Positions 41,322 to 50,734 are shown, counted from the first letter of the stretch. The stretch: DNA of 64,000 nt from an uncultured Prevotellaceae bacterium (GCA_900316315.1 ONCK01000001.1:62001-126000), one strand, 5' to 3'. The notes: generated by a model not told the origin, from the letters alone. Translations and numbers: made by a program.

Positions 41322-44279
41322 CTACTTGCTGGCCAAGGATTGCTTCTGCTCGCGACGGTCGCGCTTGCCCTTGAGGGTGAAGTGGTAGGTCAGATGAGCC
41401 ATCACATAGCGCGGCAGCGTGTTGCGATAAGTCTCGTATCGGCCCTGACCGTTCATCGTCTGGGTGATGTTGGACAGTTGTCCGAGGATGTCAAAACCGT
41501 CGACCGCTAGCGTCACTCGGCCATGCATCAGCCGCTTGGCCAGACGGGCATTCCATACGAGGTCATTGGTATTGGAAGCCGGATTGTCGTACCCGCGCCG
41601 ACTGTACATCAGGAGGTCTGTCGATAGCTGCAGGTCCCAGGGCAAGGTAGTCGTAGCGGTGAGGCCGTAACTGAAGTCCCATACATGCTCGCCGGCAAAT
41701 CCCTCGCGCCGACTCTGGGCCTGCGTCCACTCCGCGCGGCCCGTGGCACTGACGGTGGTCTGCTTGAGCTTGTACTGGAGATCCAGCTTCTCCACGAGGT
41801 TGGTCGTGTGTACCGTACTGCGGGCTATGCCGCTCCAGCCCGCATCGTCCACTGTCGTCGTGCCGATGAGGTCGACGCTCTGGCCGTACTGGGCATACGA
41901 ATGCGTCTTGAACGTCAGTCGCTTGGGCTTGTCGAGCGGACGCTCCCACTTGAAGGATGCCGTCAGCTGGTAGTTGCCGTTGACATTGTCGGGCTTGTAG
42001 GCGTGTACACCGGTCGAATAGTTGTACAGATAGCCATACGCTTGGGCGTTGGTCTTGATGTTGTAGGACAAAGCGGCAGTCCAGGCTAGCTGGGTCCGCT
42101 TGATATTGGCCGACAACGAGGTTACCAGCATATGGTTGTAGCTTCCCTTGAGTCCCGGGGCGCCATAGTAGAGATTGAGCGGGTCTGCGCTGTTGACAAG
42201 GTCGATCTCGCTGGCCATATCCGAGGGCTCGTAGCTGCCGTTATAGGAAAACCCCCAGTTACGTTGGTATTTGTCCCACTGATATTGGTATACAGCCGTC
42301 GCGTCCAGGTACAGGAGGTTGCGGTGTCTCGTCCCGTCATATGATGCCCGCCGATAGCCCATCTTCTGCTGGGACAGTGTCAGCTCCAACTGGGCATACA
42401 ACGACTTGTATTTTCCCTTGGCGTCCATTGAGAAGCTCTGGTTGTACGAAGTCTGCAGCTTCTCCGATGTCGACACGTCGTGTCGCCAGAGACTGTTCTG
42501 CACATCTGTACAGCGGAGTCGGTACGCGGTAGCCGAGGGGAGCTCGCCGATGGCATGAGCATCGTCTGCGCCCCATCCGTCGAGGCTGTCGAGACGATAG
42601 AGCGGGTTGGTCGTGGTCTTGCGATCGTGGCCAATGATGATTGTATTGGCCAATGTCGACTTATTAAGAAATACAAAAGCGTAGGTGAAGGCTCCCCAAT
42701 ATTTCTGGGAATACTCCCCCAGACTGCGGTACTGTCGCCGGAAGTCGGTGGTTTGGGCAGGTGTCTGCGGATAGTCGTAGAGGAGATTGCTGAAGGCATC
42801 CTCGCTGCGTCCTGTCAGTTCTGTAGAGGCGGTGAGCAGGATGACGTCGTCGGCAAATCCCTTGAAGCTTATTTGCGGATTGATACTGAAGTCGTAGGAA
42901 TGACCTCGGGAGAGCGACTGGCTCAGCTGGCGGTTGATGGCGAGGCGTCTCAGCAGGCTGCCGGCCTGAGGGCGGCGGATACTGTCGAGAAGGGCGCTGC
43001 CATAGGAGAAGGGTGACTGGGAGAAGGTGGCACTCGCAGCGTCTGCGGCGCGACGCCAATGATGGTAGTCAAAGTCTAGGTTGATGCTGTTCCAGACGAA
43101 GCTCTTGCTTTTAAGACTCCATTTATGGCTGGTGTTGAACTGTGTCTCCTGGCTGCGTCCCGTCTCCTCGCCGCACTGATAGGTATTGCCGCGGGTGAGG
43201 AAGTTTTCGCCCGTGGTACTGCTTAGGACGTCCTCATCGGTATGCAGGAGTTGCGCATCGCCGGTCAGGGTATAGGTAGACTGACGGTCCCCGATGGAGT
43301 AGGTGCCTCCAAGCAGACGGGTGGCCATGCGTCCCGACGGCATCTTTTCGGGCGTCCACGAGGTCTCCTGTCCGGGCTCGCGGGTATCACTGAGATTGTT
43401 GGCGCTGCCGAAGAGGCTTACCGAGGAGTGGTCTGTCGTGCGCAGGGCAAAGAATCGGGTGAGATACCTCTCCTTGGAGCCGGAGCCGGCTTGGACATTG
43501 ACCAGCCAGCCGGCATTGTACTCCTTCTTGAGCCTGACATTCATAGACAGCTCGCGCTGGTCCAGATCATAGCCCAGTGCCTCGGAGCGCTTGGTCTGCT
43601 TGCGATAGACCTGGACGTCCTTTACGGCATAGGCGGGTAGATTGTCGAGCATGAGCTCGTTGTTCTTATTAAAGAAGTCCCGACCGTTGAGCAACAGATT
43701 CTCCACCTTTTGGCCATTGATATAGATCTGGCCGCCTTCCCTCAGCTCTGCACCCGGAAGCTGGCGTATCAGTGCGTCGAGCATAGAGCCTTCGGCCAGA
43801 TTGAAGGCGTCGGCATTGTAGACGATGGTGTCTCCACGATTGTAAAACTTGATTTTGGTAGCCTTGACCACGGCTCCGCTCAGCATGACGTCCGCCTTAT
43901 GTCGCTTGAGCCTGACATCTGGCAAGTGATGGAGCAGATTACGTTTGCCAAAAGGCGGTATGTGCACTCTCTGAGTCAGGGTATCATAGCCCTCGGCCTC
44001 AAAGCGCAGGAGATAGTCGCCTCCCTCACCGGACACCTTCAGAGCATAACAGCCTCTGATACTGCCTATTGTATTGCCTTCGTCGACCGTAGCAGTATCT
44101 ATGGCGATGCTGTCAAGGCTAAGCTTGATCACTTTGCACCCCGTCACGTTTTTACGGGTCAAGTCATTGAGTACAAAGCCGTAGACAAGGCGGTCGCGGT
44201 CTGCAGCCCTGACTTGCGAGACACAGAGCAGCACGAGGACGGTCAGGCACATCCATCGCCTTATCGCAGGGCGGCTCAT
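41322..44279 (-). CDS. TonB-dependent-receptor-like outer membrane protein
   Basis: 985 residues from the ATG at 44279, which gives a signal peptide (MSRPAIRRWMCLTVLVLLCV..VRA). A carboxypeptidase-regulatory-like domain follows (about 30-130), then a plug-like region (GDTIVYNADAFNLAEGSMLDALIRQLPGAELREGGQIYINGQ, the LxxLPG pattern of plug domains) and a long barrel to the C-terminus. No partner SusD gene is present, so it is probably not a classic SusC; it fits the outer membrane beta-barrel family of Bacteroidetes whose substrates are mostly unknown. It begins four bases after the cyclophilin gene, so a folding link is plausible. Confidence 0.85.
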   Translation of the reverse strand: MSRPAIRRWMCLTVLVLLCVSQVRAADRDRLVYGFVLNDLTRKNVTGCKVIKLSLDSIAIDTATVDEGNTIGSIRGCYALKVSGEGGDYLLRFEAEGYDTLTQRVHIPPFGKRNLLHHLPDVRLKRHKADVMLSGAVVKATKIKFYNRGDTIVYNADAFNLAEGSMLDALIRQLPGAELREGGQIYINGQKVENLLLNGRDFFNKNNELMLDNLPAYAVKDVQVYRKQTKRSEALGYDLDQRELSMNVRLKKEYNAGWLVNVQAGSGSKERYLTRFFALRTTDHSSVSLFGSANNLSDTREPGQETSWTPEKMPSGRMATRLLGGTYSIGDRQSTYTLTGDAQLLHTDEDVLSSTTGENFLTRGNTYQCGEETGRSQETQFNTSHKWSLKSKSFVWNSINLDFDYHHWRRAADAASATFSQSPFSYGSALLDSIRRPQAGSLLRRLAINRQLSQSLSRGHSYDFSINPQISFKGFADDVILLTASTELTGRSEDAFSNLLYDYPQTPAQTTDFRRQYRSLGEYSQKYWGAFTYAFVFLNKSTLANTIIIGHDRKTTTNPLYRLDSLDGWGADDAHAIGELPSATAYRLRCTDVQNSLWRHDVSTSEKLQTSYNQSFSMDAKGKYKSLYAQLELTLSQQKMGYRRASYDGTRHRNLLYLDATAVYQYQWDKYQRNWGFSYNGSYEPSDMASEIDLVNSADPLNLYYGAPGLKGSYNHMLVTSLSANIKRTQLAWTAALSYNIKTNAQAYGYLYNYSTGVHAYKPDNVNGNYQLTASFKWERPLDKPKRLTFKTHSYAQYGQSVDLIGTTTVDDAGWSGIARSTVHTTNLVEKLDLQYKLKQTTVSATGRAEWTQAQSRREGFAGEHVWDFSYGLTATTTLPWDLQLSTDLLMYSRRGYDNPASNTNDLVWNARLAKRLMHGRVTLAVDGFDILGQLSNITQTMNGQGRYETYRNTLPRYVMAHLTYHFTLKGKRDRREQKQSLASK

Positions 44280-44283
44280 GGCT

Positions 44284-44979
44284 TTACTTGCCCCCCCCAA
44301 GTATCTCCGCGCTCAGTATCCGCACATCATCGATGGGACGGTCGGCATAGTCGGTCTGGACGCACTGGATCTTGTCTACGACATTGAGCCCGTCGACCAC
44401 TTCTCCAAATACCGTATAGGCGCCGTCGAGCGACGGGGTACCACCATGCTTGTAGTAGTCCTTCTTGACTTCCTCAGGATAGTCGAGCTGACGGCCCGTA
44501 TCCTCTGCTATCGACTTGAGCGTCGCTTCCAGTTCCTCCGTAGAGTAGTCATGGCCCCATACGATGTAGAACTGGCTGCCGCTTGAGCGCCGCTCAGGAT
44601 TGACCTGGTCAGCTGTGCGGGCTGCAGCCAAGGCTCCACGCTTGTGGTACAACTGGGGAAACTTGATCTCCGCGGGGATTGTATAGTTGGGACCGCCGGC
44701 TCCGAGATGCTGGCCGGGCTGGGCATGACGTGATGTAGGATCGCCGCTCTGTATCATGAAGTCCTTGATGACGCGGTGGAAGAGCAGGCTGTCCAGAAAG
44801 TGGGTCTGCACAAGCCGGATGAAATTGTCGCGATGCAGAGGCGTCTCGTTGTAGAGAGCCAGCGTGATATCGCCCTTGGTAGTATGGAGTACGACGTGAG
44901 TACGACCGTCATCCTGCACCTTGGCCGCGAGGCTCAGCGCTATGAGGAGCGAGAGCGTCAGGAGAAAATAGCGTTTCAT
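44284..44979 (-). CDS. Cyclophilin-type peptidyl-prolyl isomerase, exported
   Basis: 231 residues from the ATG at 44979, which gives a signal peptide MKRYFLLTLSLLIALSLAAK; a reading to 45051 would cross the promoter box. The cyclophilin core is clear: FHRVIKDFMIQSGDP, GGPNYTIPAE, RGALAAARTADQVNPERRSSGSQFYIVWG and AYTVFGEVVDGLNVVDKI. It would speed proline isomerisation in the periplasm. An insertion of about 40 residues (TEELEATLKS...YYKHGG) is typical of Bacteroidetes forms. It is transcribed together with the outer membrane protein gene. Confidence 0.93.
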   Translation of the reverse strand: MKRYFLLTLSLLIALSLAAKVQDDGRTHVVLHTTKGDITLALYNETPLHRDNFIRLVQTHFLDSLLFHRVIKDFMIQSGDPTSRHAQPGQHLGAGGPNYTIPAEIKFPQLYHKRGALAAARTADQVNPERRSSGSQFYIVWGHDYSTEELEATLKSIAEDTGRQLDYPEEVKKDYYKHGGTPSLDGAYTVFGEVVDGLNVVDKIQCVQTDYADRPIDDVRILSAEILGGGK

Positions 44980-45016
44980 ATATTGCTGACCTGGATAAAA
45001 TTTGACTAATAAAATG

Positions 45017-45024
45017 CAAAAATA
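45017..45024 (-). promoter_or_regulatory. -7 promoter box, cyclophilin unit
   Basis: TATTTTTG on the minus strand, 37 bases before the ATG at 44979. Confidence 0.5.
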
Positions 45025-45305
45025 GCTCTTTTTTCGTCTTACCCACCCCAAGAAGCCATTAAAAATTTATCCCCACTCCTCATGCTCTGCCTAAAGTACG
45101 CAGCAGGAGCGACGGTATGGGAGGCAGGAGCAGCGGCACAGGAAGCAGACGGCGGCGGCTCGCGGCTATTCTCCAGCACTCTCAACACGCAGCGGTGATG
45201 CTCGGCTGCACGCTACCGTTTTACTCAGGCAGAGACCCCTTAAAAGGAAATTTACCCCACGCGCCGAGTCCCCATGTAGACGGCATCTGACGAGGGGTAT
45301 AACAA

Positions 45306-45389
45306 GGCCGCTTCCTGTTTTAACAAGGTCGGATGTAGTTTAAACTAGGTCGGATGTTGTTTTAACTAGGTCGGATGTTGTTTTTGACC
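45306..45389 (+). repeat. 21-bp phased intergenic element, four units (best copy)
   Basis: Cores GGCCGCTTC (45306), GGTCGGATG (45327), GGTCGGATG (45348) and GGTCGGATG (45369) lie exactly 21 bp apart. A full unit is GGTCGGATG followed by the palindrome TAGTTTAAACTA. Just after, ACGTCCGACC (45390-45399) repeats the core on the opposite strand. Units in other gaps share sequence and period. Confidence 0.85.
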
Positions 45390-46001
45390 ACGTCCGACCT
45401 TATCATCATGACCTCGGTTTTTCCGCAGAGCCAAATCAGAATAATCGCCACAAAATCGCTTCAACGCCACACGCAAGCCATCTCCGTCCATAGCACGCGG
45501 GACCAAACGCTCTCTGTACGCCAGCAGCAACTGTCTGCCCGATTTACCGTACCGACTAGCACAAGGGATCTGTCGCGAGCGACACTGCCCGTCCCTCTCA
45601 CGCCGCTTCCTGCCTCTGCCAGTCGGATACTTTAGCGCCGCCCTTACGGCACAATCGTCCCGGCAGAGAGAGAACTGCCCACTCACCCGGCCCTACTGTC
45701 AGCGTATCATCCCCCTATTTGTCGGCCTGAGACCGATGTGAACAGGCCTTTTATCCCCATTTCGACCCTTCCGATGCAGCCTTTGCTTGACGCACTCGCA
45801 TCTTTCCTCTCCCTTATCTGTTTGTAGGTCAATCATTATCAGTAAAAGTTCTTACAAGGTCAAATCTTGGATTTATTCCCCACCATTTTATAAAATTTAT
45901 ATCTCACTCATATACAATTAATTACAAAGTTCAAAAAAGTAAAAATAGACCTTAAAATGAATTTTCTCACAAAAAAGTGGGGATTTGTGGTGAATAAGTT
46001 G

Positions 46002-46009
46002 TACTTTTG
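46002..46009 (+). promoter_or_regulatory. -7 promoter box, mraZ block
   Basis: TACTTTTG, 26 bases before the mraZ ATG. Probably the main promoter of the plus-strand dcw genes. Confidence 0.55.
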
Positions 46010-46035
46010 GAAGTCAAAGTATCATTAGGAAGCAT

Positions 46036-46473
46036 ATGAGACTTATCGGAACGGTAGACGGCAAGGTCGATGCCAAAGGCAGAGTGTTTCTGCCCGCCAT
46101 CTTCAGACGCGCCCTCGGCGACAAGGAAAGCGCCAGTCTGGTGATGCGCAAGGACATCTTCGAGAACTGTCTCGTACTCTACACCGAGTCCGAATGGTAT
46201 GAGCATCTGGACGAACTCCAGCAGAGGCTCAACCGATGGAATCGGGAGCATCGGGCACTCTTCCGCCGCTACGTGAGTGACGTCGAGTGGCTGACGCTCG
46301 ATGCCGGCGGCCGATTTCTCATTCCCCGGCGCTATCTCCAGATGGCCGGCATCCGACAGGAGGTCACCTTTGTAGGAATGGACCGCACCATTGAGATATG
46401 GGCCAAGAGGGACAAATCCGAAAACGATGACAACCAAGGCTTTGGCAACAAGCTCCAAGAGCTGATGGCTTGA
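46036..46473 (+). CDS. mraZ: MraZ, dcw cluster regulator
   Basis: 145 residues. It has two SpoVT/AbrB-like half-domains: GTVDGKVDAKGRVFLPAIFRRAL and DVEWLTLDAGGRFLIPRRYLQMAG, each with the DxxGR signature. MraZ proteins bind repeats upstream of their own operon and repress it. I did not find obvious direct repeats of the usual TGGGN type in the 150 bases upstream, so the binding site here is not visible. First gene of the plus-strand dcw block. Confidence 0.95.
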   Translation: MRLIGTVDGKVDAKGRVFLPAIFRRALGDKESASLVMRKDIFENCLVLYTESEWYEHLDELQQRLNRWNREHRALFRRYVSDVEWLTLDAGGRFLIPRRYLQMAGIRQEVTFVGMDRTIEIWAKRDKSENDDNQGFGNKLQELMA

Positions 46474-46533
46474 GCCTCGCGCGCGTACATTTTATAATAT
46501 AGATACAGTCACGACAATATCCGACAGACTAAC

Positions 46534-47475
46534 ATGAACGTGCCCTACCATATCCCCGTACTTCTGGGTCCCTGCATAGAGGGACTCGACATCAAGCCCG
46601 CAGGCACCTACTGCGACGTGACGATGGGCGGAGGAGGACACAGCAGGGGCATTCTGCAGAAACTCGGTCCACAAGGCCGGCTCCTAGGATTTGACCAAGA
46701 CGCCGACGCTATAGCCAATGCGCCTGATGACGAGCGCTTTACCTTCATTCGAAGCAACTTCCGCTATCTCTCCAATTGGCTCCGCTATTATCAAGTTGAG
46801 GCACTCGACGGACTACTCGCCGACCTGGGCGTATCAAGTCACCACTTCGACGAGGCCGAGCGCGGATTTTCCTTCCGACAAGAGGGGCCGCTCGACATGC
46901 GTATGAACCAGCAGGCCACCAAGTCGGCTGCCGACGTCATCAATACGTATGACAAGCGGACGCTGAGCCATATATTTGAGCTCTACGGCGAGCTGCGCAA
47001 CGGCCGCCGTCTCGCTGATGCCATCGACAGGGCACGCAGCAGTCACCCCATCGAGACCACGCAGCGACTCGTCGAAACCGTGGAGCCACTGCTCGGCAAG
47101 TCGAGAGAGAAGAAGGACTTGGCCAAGGTATTTCAGGCGCTCCGCATCGAGGTCAACCACGAGCTCGACGCCCTCATCGAGATGCTACAGGCCGCCATTC
47201 TGGCCCTCAGGCCAGGAGGACGCCTCGTCGTGCTCACCTACCACTCTCTCGAGGACCGCATCGTCAAAAATATCATACGCAGTGGCAATGCGGGCGGTGT
47301 AGTCGCCAAGGACTTCTACGGCAATCCGCTTAGCCCGCTACAGGCTGTCAACCGACAAGTCATAGAGCCCAGTCCTGAGGAACAAGAGACCAATCCGCGT
47401 AGCCGGAGTGCCAAACTGCGCATCGCCGTACGCACTGACATACAGCCACAAGCGCTACAAACTGCCATAAGATGA
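46534..47475 (+). CDS. rsmH: 16S rRNA (cytosine-1402-N4)-methyltransferase
   Basis: 313 residues. HIPVLLGPCIEGLDIKP, TMGGGGHSRGIL (SAM-binding), LLADLGVSSHHFDEAERGFSFRQEGPLDMRMN and HSLEDRIVKNI are the RsmH motifs. It methylates the base of C1402, the same residue whose ribose is methylated by RsmI encoded in this window. Its last four bases overlap the start of the next gene (ATGA). Confidence 0.97.
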   Translation: MNVPYHIPVLLGPCIEGLDIKPAGTYCDVTMGGGGHSRGILQKLGPQGRLLGFDQDADAIANAPDDERFTFIRSNFRYLSNWLRYYQVEALDGLLADLGVSSHHFDEAERGFSFRQEGPLDMRMNQQATKSAADVINTYDKRTLSHIFELYGELRNGRRLADAIDRARSSHPIETTQRLVETVEPLLGKSREKKDLAKVFQALRIEVNHELDALIEMLQAAILALRPGGRLVVLTYHSLEDRIVKNIIRSGNAGGVVAKDFYGNPLSPLQAVNRQVIEPSPEEQETNPRSRSAKLRIAVRTDIQPQALQTAIR

Positions 47476-48029
47476 GAACCGAGAAGCATCCCAACAGCCC
47501 GCAGGACGAGCAAGGCCGAGAACAATTGGATCAACTCCTCGACCGCGCACAGGCAGACGCCGAGCAGGACCAGGCCATGCCCGACAGTCAGGACAATAAG
47601 GCCCCTTCCGCACCCGACACAGACGAAGCCGATAGCGGCGAGGACAAGTCTTCGGTCATGAAGATCATGGAGTCCTTCACCTCTGACGATGGTGAGGAGA
47701 CCCATGTCAACTGGTCGCTGCGCACAGTGCTGGGCGGCGACATCTTCAGCGCGCGATGGTTTCGTCAGCATACGGGGCTCATTGTGCTTATCCTCTTCTT
47801 CTGCATACTCTATATCAGCAACCGCTACGCATCCCAGCAGGAGCTCATCAAGATCGACTCCCTCAAAAAGGAACTCGCCGACAAGCGCTACGATGCGCTC
47901 TCCCGCTCCTCGCAACTCATGCAGCGCTGCCGACAAAGTCATATCATCGAGTATCTCAAGACCACTAGCGACAGCACCATGGAGATCTCAACGACACCGC
48001 CCTACGTCATAACGATACCACATCAATGA
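47472..48029 (+). CDS. ftsL: FtsL-like divisome protein with acidic N-terminal extension
   Basis: 185 residues. A single transmembrane helix (about 102-118, GLIVLILFFCILYIS) is followed by a short coiled coil (ASQQELIKIDSLKKELADKRYDALSRSSQLMQRCRQ), the FtsL plan, and it lies exactly where ftsL belongs, overlapping rsmH and ftsI by four bases each. The first 70 or so residues are Asp/Glu/Gln-rich and probably unfolded in the cytoplasm, making it longer than usual FtsL. FtsL with FtsB/FtsQ activates the septal synthase. Sequence identity to FtsL is always low, so the name rests on layout and place. Confidence 0.8.
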   Translation: MRTEKHPNSPQDEQGREQLDQLLDRAQADAEQDQAMPDSQDNKAPSAPDTDEADSGEDKSSVMKIMESFTSDDGEETHVNWSLRTVLGGDIFSARWFRQHTGLIVLILFFCILYISNRYASQQELIKIDSLKKELADKRYDALSRSSQLMQRCRQSHIIEYLKTTSDSTMEISTTPPYVITIPHQ

Positions 48030-50698
48030 AGACATTTCCTTACAAACAAATACTGCGTCGCTACCGCGTCCTGGCCTTCATCTTTACCCTTCTGGGAGTG
48101 ATGATCATCGGGAAGGCTGCGTACATCATGTTTGTAAAACGCACCTTCTGGACTGAAGTGAGCGACAGGTTTGTCAGAGAGGGTATCGAAGTGGCTCCCA
48201 AGCGTGGCAACATCTTCTCCGCCGACGGTCAGCTCCTGGCTACGTCGCTGCCGGAGTACAAGATATTTATGGACTACAAGGTCTATGACCGCGACAGTCT
48301 GACCCGCATCGAGGCGCAGAAGAAGCGCGACTCCCTCTTTCTCAGCAAGCTCGACAGTCTCTCCGAGGGACTTAATCGCATACTCCCTGACAAGCCGACA
48401 AGCTGGTACCGCCAGAGACTCAGAGAGGGATTTGACAAGCGTTCCCGCCACTGGCTCCTCTACCCGAGCCGTATATCCTATATGGACTACAAGGAAGTAC
48501 TGAAACTTCCCTTCTTCAATCTCGGCAAGATCGCGAGTGGTTTTCACGAGGAGACTTACAATGAGACCAAGAAGCCCTTTGGCTCCCTCGCCTCCCGTAC
48601 TCTCGGCGACATGTATCCGGGCAAAGACTCCGCACGTAGCGGTCTGGAGCTCGCCTACGACACTATCTTGCGAGGGAAGCCCGGTATCATCCACCGGCAA
48701 AAGGTGCGCAACCGATACCTCGACATCGAGGACATCGCCCCCGAGGACGGAGCAGACATCGTCACCACTCTCGACGTTAAGATGCAGGACTTTGCAGAAA
48801 AAGCTCTCGTGGACAAGCTCAAGGAGATTGGAGGCATACACGGCGTAGTACTACTCATGGAAGTTGCCACGGGAGACGTCAAGGCCATTGTCAATATGTC
48901 TCGTTGCGCCGACGGACAATATCGTGAGATCAAGAATACCGCAGTCAGCAACCTCATGGAGCCTGGCTCCGTCTTCAAGCCGATGTCCTTCATGGTCGCC
49001 TTTGATGACAACAAGCTCAGCATGAATGACCGAGTCAACGTAGCTCCGGGTATCAGAGTCATGTACAATCGCAAAATGAAGGACCACAACTGGCATCGAG
49101 GAGGCTACGGAGTACTGACCGTGCCAGAATGTCTCGAGTATTCATCCAATATAGGTGTCAGCGTGCTCATTGATAAGATCTACCACAACCATCCTGAGAA
49201 ATTTGTCGACGGACTCTACCGTATCGGCATCGCAGAGGATCTCCATCTAGATATCCCAGGCTACGCACGACCACGCATCCGCCGTCCCCTACCCGACCAC
49301 AGCAACTGGAGCAACACCGCCCTGCCGTGGATGAGTATCGGCTACGAGACACAGGTGCCGCCCATCAGCGTGCTCAACTTCTACAATGGCGTCGCCAACG
49401 GCGGCCGGATGATGCGTCCGCGTTTTGTGACCTGCGCGATGCGCAACGGAGAAGTAATCCAAGAGTATCCGCCTCAAGTCATAAGGGAGCATATGTGCTC
49501 GCCCCAGGCACTTAAAAATATCCAGACCTGCCTGCGCTGGGTCGTCAGCAAAGGTCTTGGCAAGAAGGCCGGCAGTCGCAACTTCTCCGTTTCGGGAAAA
49601 ACCGGTACGGCCCAAGTATGGGGCACCGGAGGCTTCTCTCTGGACTACCTCGTCTCCTTTGCGGGCTACTTCCCCTCAGAAGCGCCCAAGTACAGCTGTA
49701 TGGTAGCCATCATCAAGCACGGTCTGCCGGCCTCAGGCGGTGGCCAGTGCGGTCCAGTCTTCAAGCAAGTGGCTGAGATGGTGATGGCATCATCTATAAA
49801 GCCCAGCCTCGTCGACGCAAGTGACACGCTGCACAATCACCTTCCCCTCGTCAGTTACGGCAATCTACTCTACGCCAACAAGGTACTCGAGGACATGAAC
49901 CTCAGCACCGTGGCCGACTGGACCAGCGCCAATCCCAATGAGACAGTATGGGGACGCGCCGTCACCACCGCCCGCGAAGTGATGCTCAAGGCACAGACCA
50001 TCGACCCCACCCGCGTGCCTGATGTACGCGGCCTCGGAGCCCGTGACGCCGTCTACCTCCTTGAGCGCCTCGGCCTCAGGGTCACCATCAGCGGATTTGG
50101 CTACGTGCAGCAGCAAAACCTACCCCCGACACATATCATTCTGAAGGGTGAGCACATCCATCTGATACTGGGCATGAAAGGATTTGACCCCAACGACTTC
50201 CTCCTTGACGACAAGCCTGCGCCACCACTTCCTATCACCGGCGAGCCTGATGCCAATGCCTCCTCTTCTTCATCTGACAATGGCGCCACCCAAGCCGCGA
50301 CCAATCAGGGTACGACTTCCGCCTCCACAAGCCGCGATGTCAAGGCACAGGGGGAAAGCACCAAGATGCAAAGCGAGAGCGCTAAAGCGCAAGGAGAGAA
50401 TAACAAGGCTGCCAAAAAGCACAAACAAACCGCTACCGAACCCTCGTCGACATCTACTGCCACCAAGAGCAGCGCTAAAACGAGCAAAAGCGACTCCAAA
50501 GCCAATAAGAATAAAGAGAAAGCCGAAAAGAGCAACGCCAAAGCCGACAAAAAGGCAGAGAGCAAGACTCCCAAGGGTTCCAAGGCCGCTAAGAAGGCTG
50601 GACGAGCCAGCAGCAAGTCCTCCAGTACTTCTGCCAAGTCTGCAGAGGCCAAACACGCAGCGCGCATCGGCACAACATCAAAGCGCCACAAGGTCTAA
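48026..50698 (+). CDS. ftsI: Septal transpeptidase FtsI (PBP3) with PASTA domain and cationic tail
   Basis: 890 residues. One transmembrane helix (about 14-36), a PBP dimerisation domain, then the transpeptidase with SVFK (S315, K318), SSN (373-375) and KTGT (525-528). A PASTA domain lies at about 660-717. Residues 720-890 are an extra tail, unfolded-looking and very rich in Lys, Ala, Ser and Thr, with Lys-Ala patterns like KAAKKAGR. That tail would sit in the periplasm. FtsI crosslinks septal peptidoglycan with FtsW. The tail is far longer than in most FtsI proteins and its role is unknown. Confidence 0.95.
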   Translation: MKTFPYKQILRRYRVLAFIFTLLGVMIIGKAAYIMFVKRTFWTEVSDRFVREGIEVAPKRGNIFSADGQLLATSLPEYKIFMDYKVYDRDSLTRIEAQKKRDSLFLSKLDSLSEGLNRILPDKPTSWYRQRLREGFDKRSRHWLLYPSRISYMDYKEVLKLPFFNLGKIASGFHEETYNETKKPFGSLASRTLGDMYPGKDSARSGLELAYDTILRGKPGIIHRQKVRNRYLDIEDIAPEDGADIVTTLDVKMQDFAEKALVDKLKEIGGIHGVVLLMEVATGDVKAIVNMSRCADGQYREIKNTAVSNLMEPGSVFKPMSFMVAFDDNKLSMNDRVNVAPGIRVMYNRKMKDHNWHRGGYGVLTVPECLEYSSNIGVSVLIDKIYHNHPEKFVDGLYRIGIAEDLHLDIPGYARPRIRRPLPDHSNWSNTALPWMSIGYETQVPPISVLNFYNGVANGGRMMRPRFVTCAMRNGEVIQEYPPQVIREHMCSPQALKNIQTCLRWVVSKGLGKKAGSRNFSVSGKTGTAQVWGTGGFSLDYLVSFAGYFPSEAPKYSCMVAIIKHGLPASGGGQCGPVFKQVAEMVMASSIKPSLVDASDTLHNHLPLVSYGNLLYANKVLEDMNLSTVADWTSANPNETVWGRAVTTAREVMLKAQTIDPTRVPDVRGLGARDAVYLLERLGLRVTISGFGYVQQQNLPPTHIILKGEHIHLILGMKGFDPNDFLLDDKPAPPLPITGEPDANASSSSSDNGATQAATNQGTTSASTSRDVKAQGESTKMQSESAKAQGENNKAAKKHKQTATEPSSTSTATKSSAKTSKSDSKANKNKEKAEKSNAKADKKAESKTPKGSKAAKKAGRASSKSSSTSAKSAEAKHAARIGTTSKRHKV

Positions 50699-50734
50699 GA
50701 CATCATTAACGAAACACATAAAATACAGAATCAT

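Larger units (their letters stand above)
44980..46035. other. Over 1 kb without genes between the two dcw halves
   Basis: It holds the cyclophilin -7 box, the phased element (45306-45389) and the mraZ -7 box (46002-46009). 45060-45300 and 45420-45830 show only weak open frames and no family likeness. The last 200 bases before mraZ are AT-rich. Confidence 0.7.

Noticed and set aside
45306-45389. CRISPR array
   Set aside because: 21-bp head-to-tail units without unique spacers, no cas genes in the window.
45366-45686. 106-codon minus-strand frame in the kilobase gap
   Set aside because: Arg-rich reading that runs into the phased repeats, with no promoter or family likeness.
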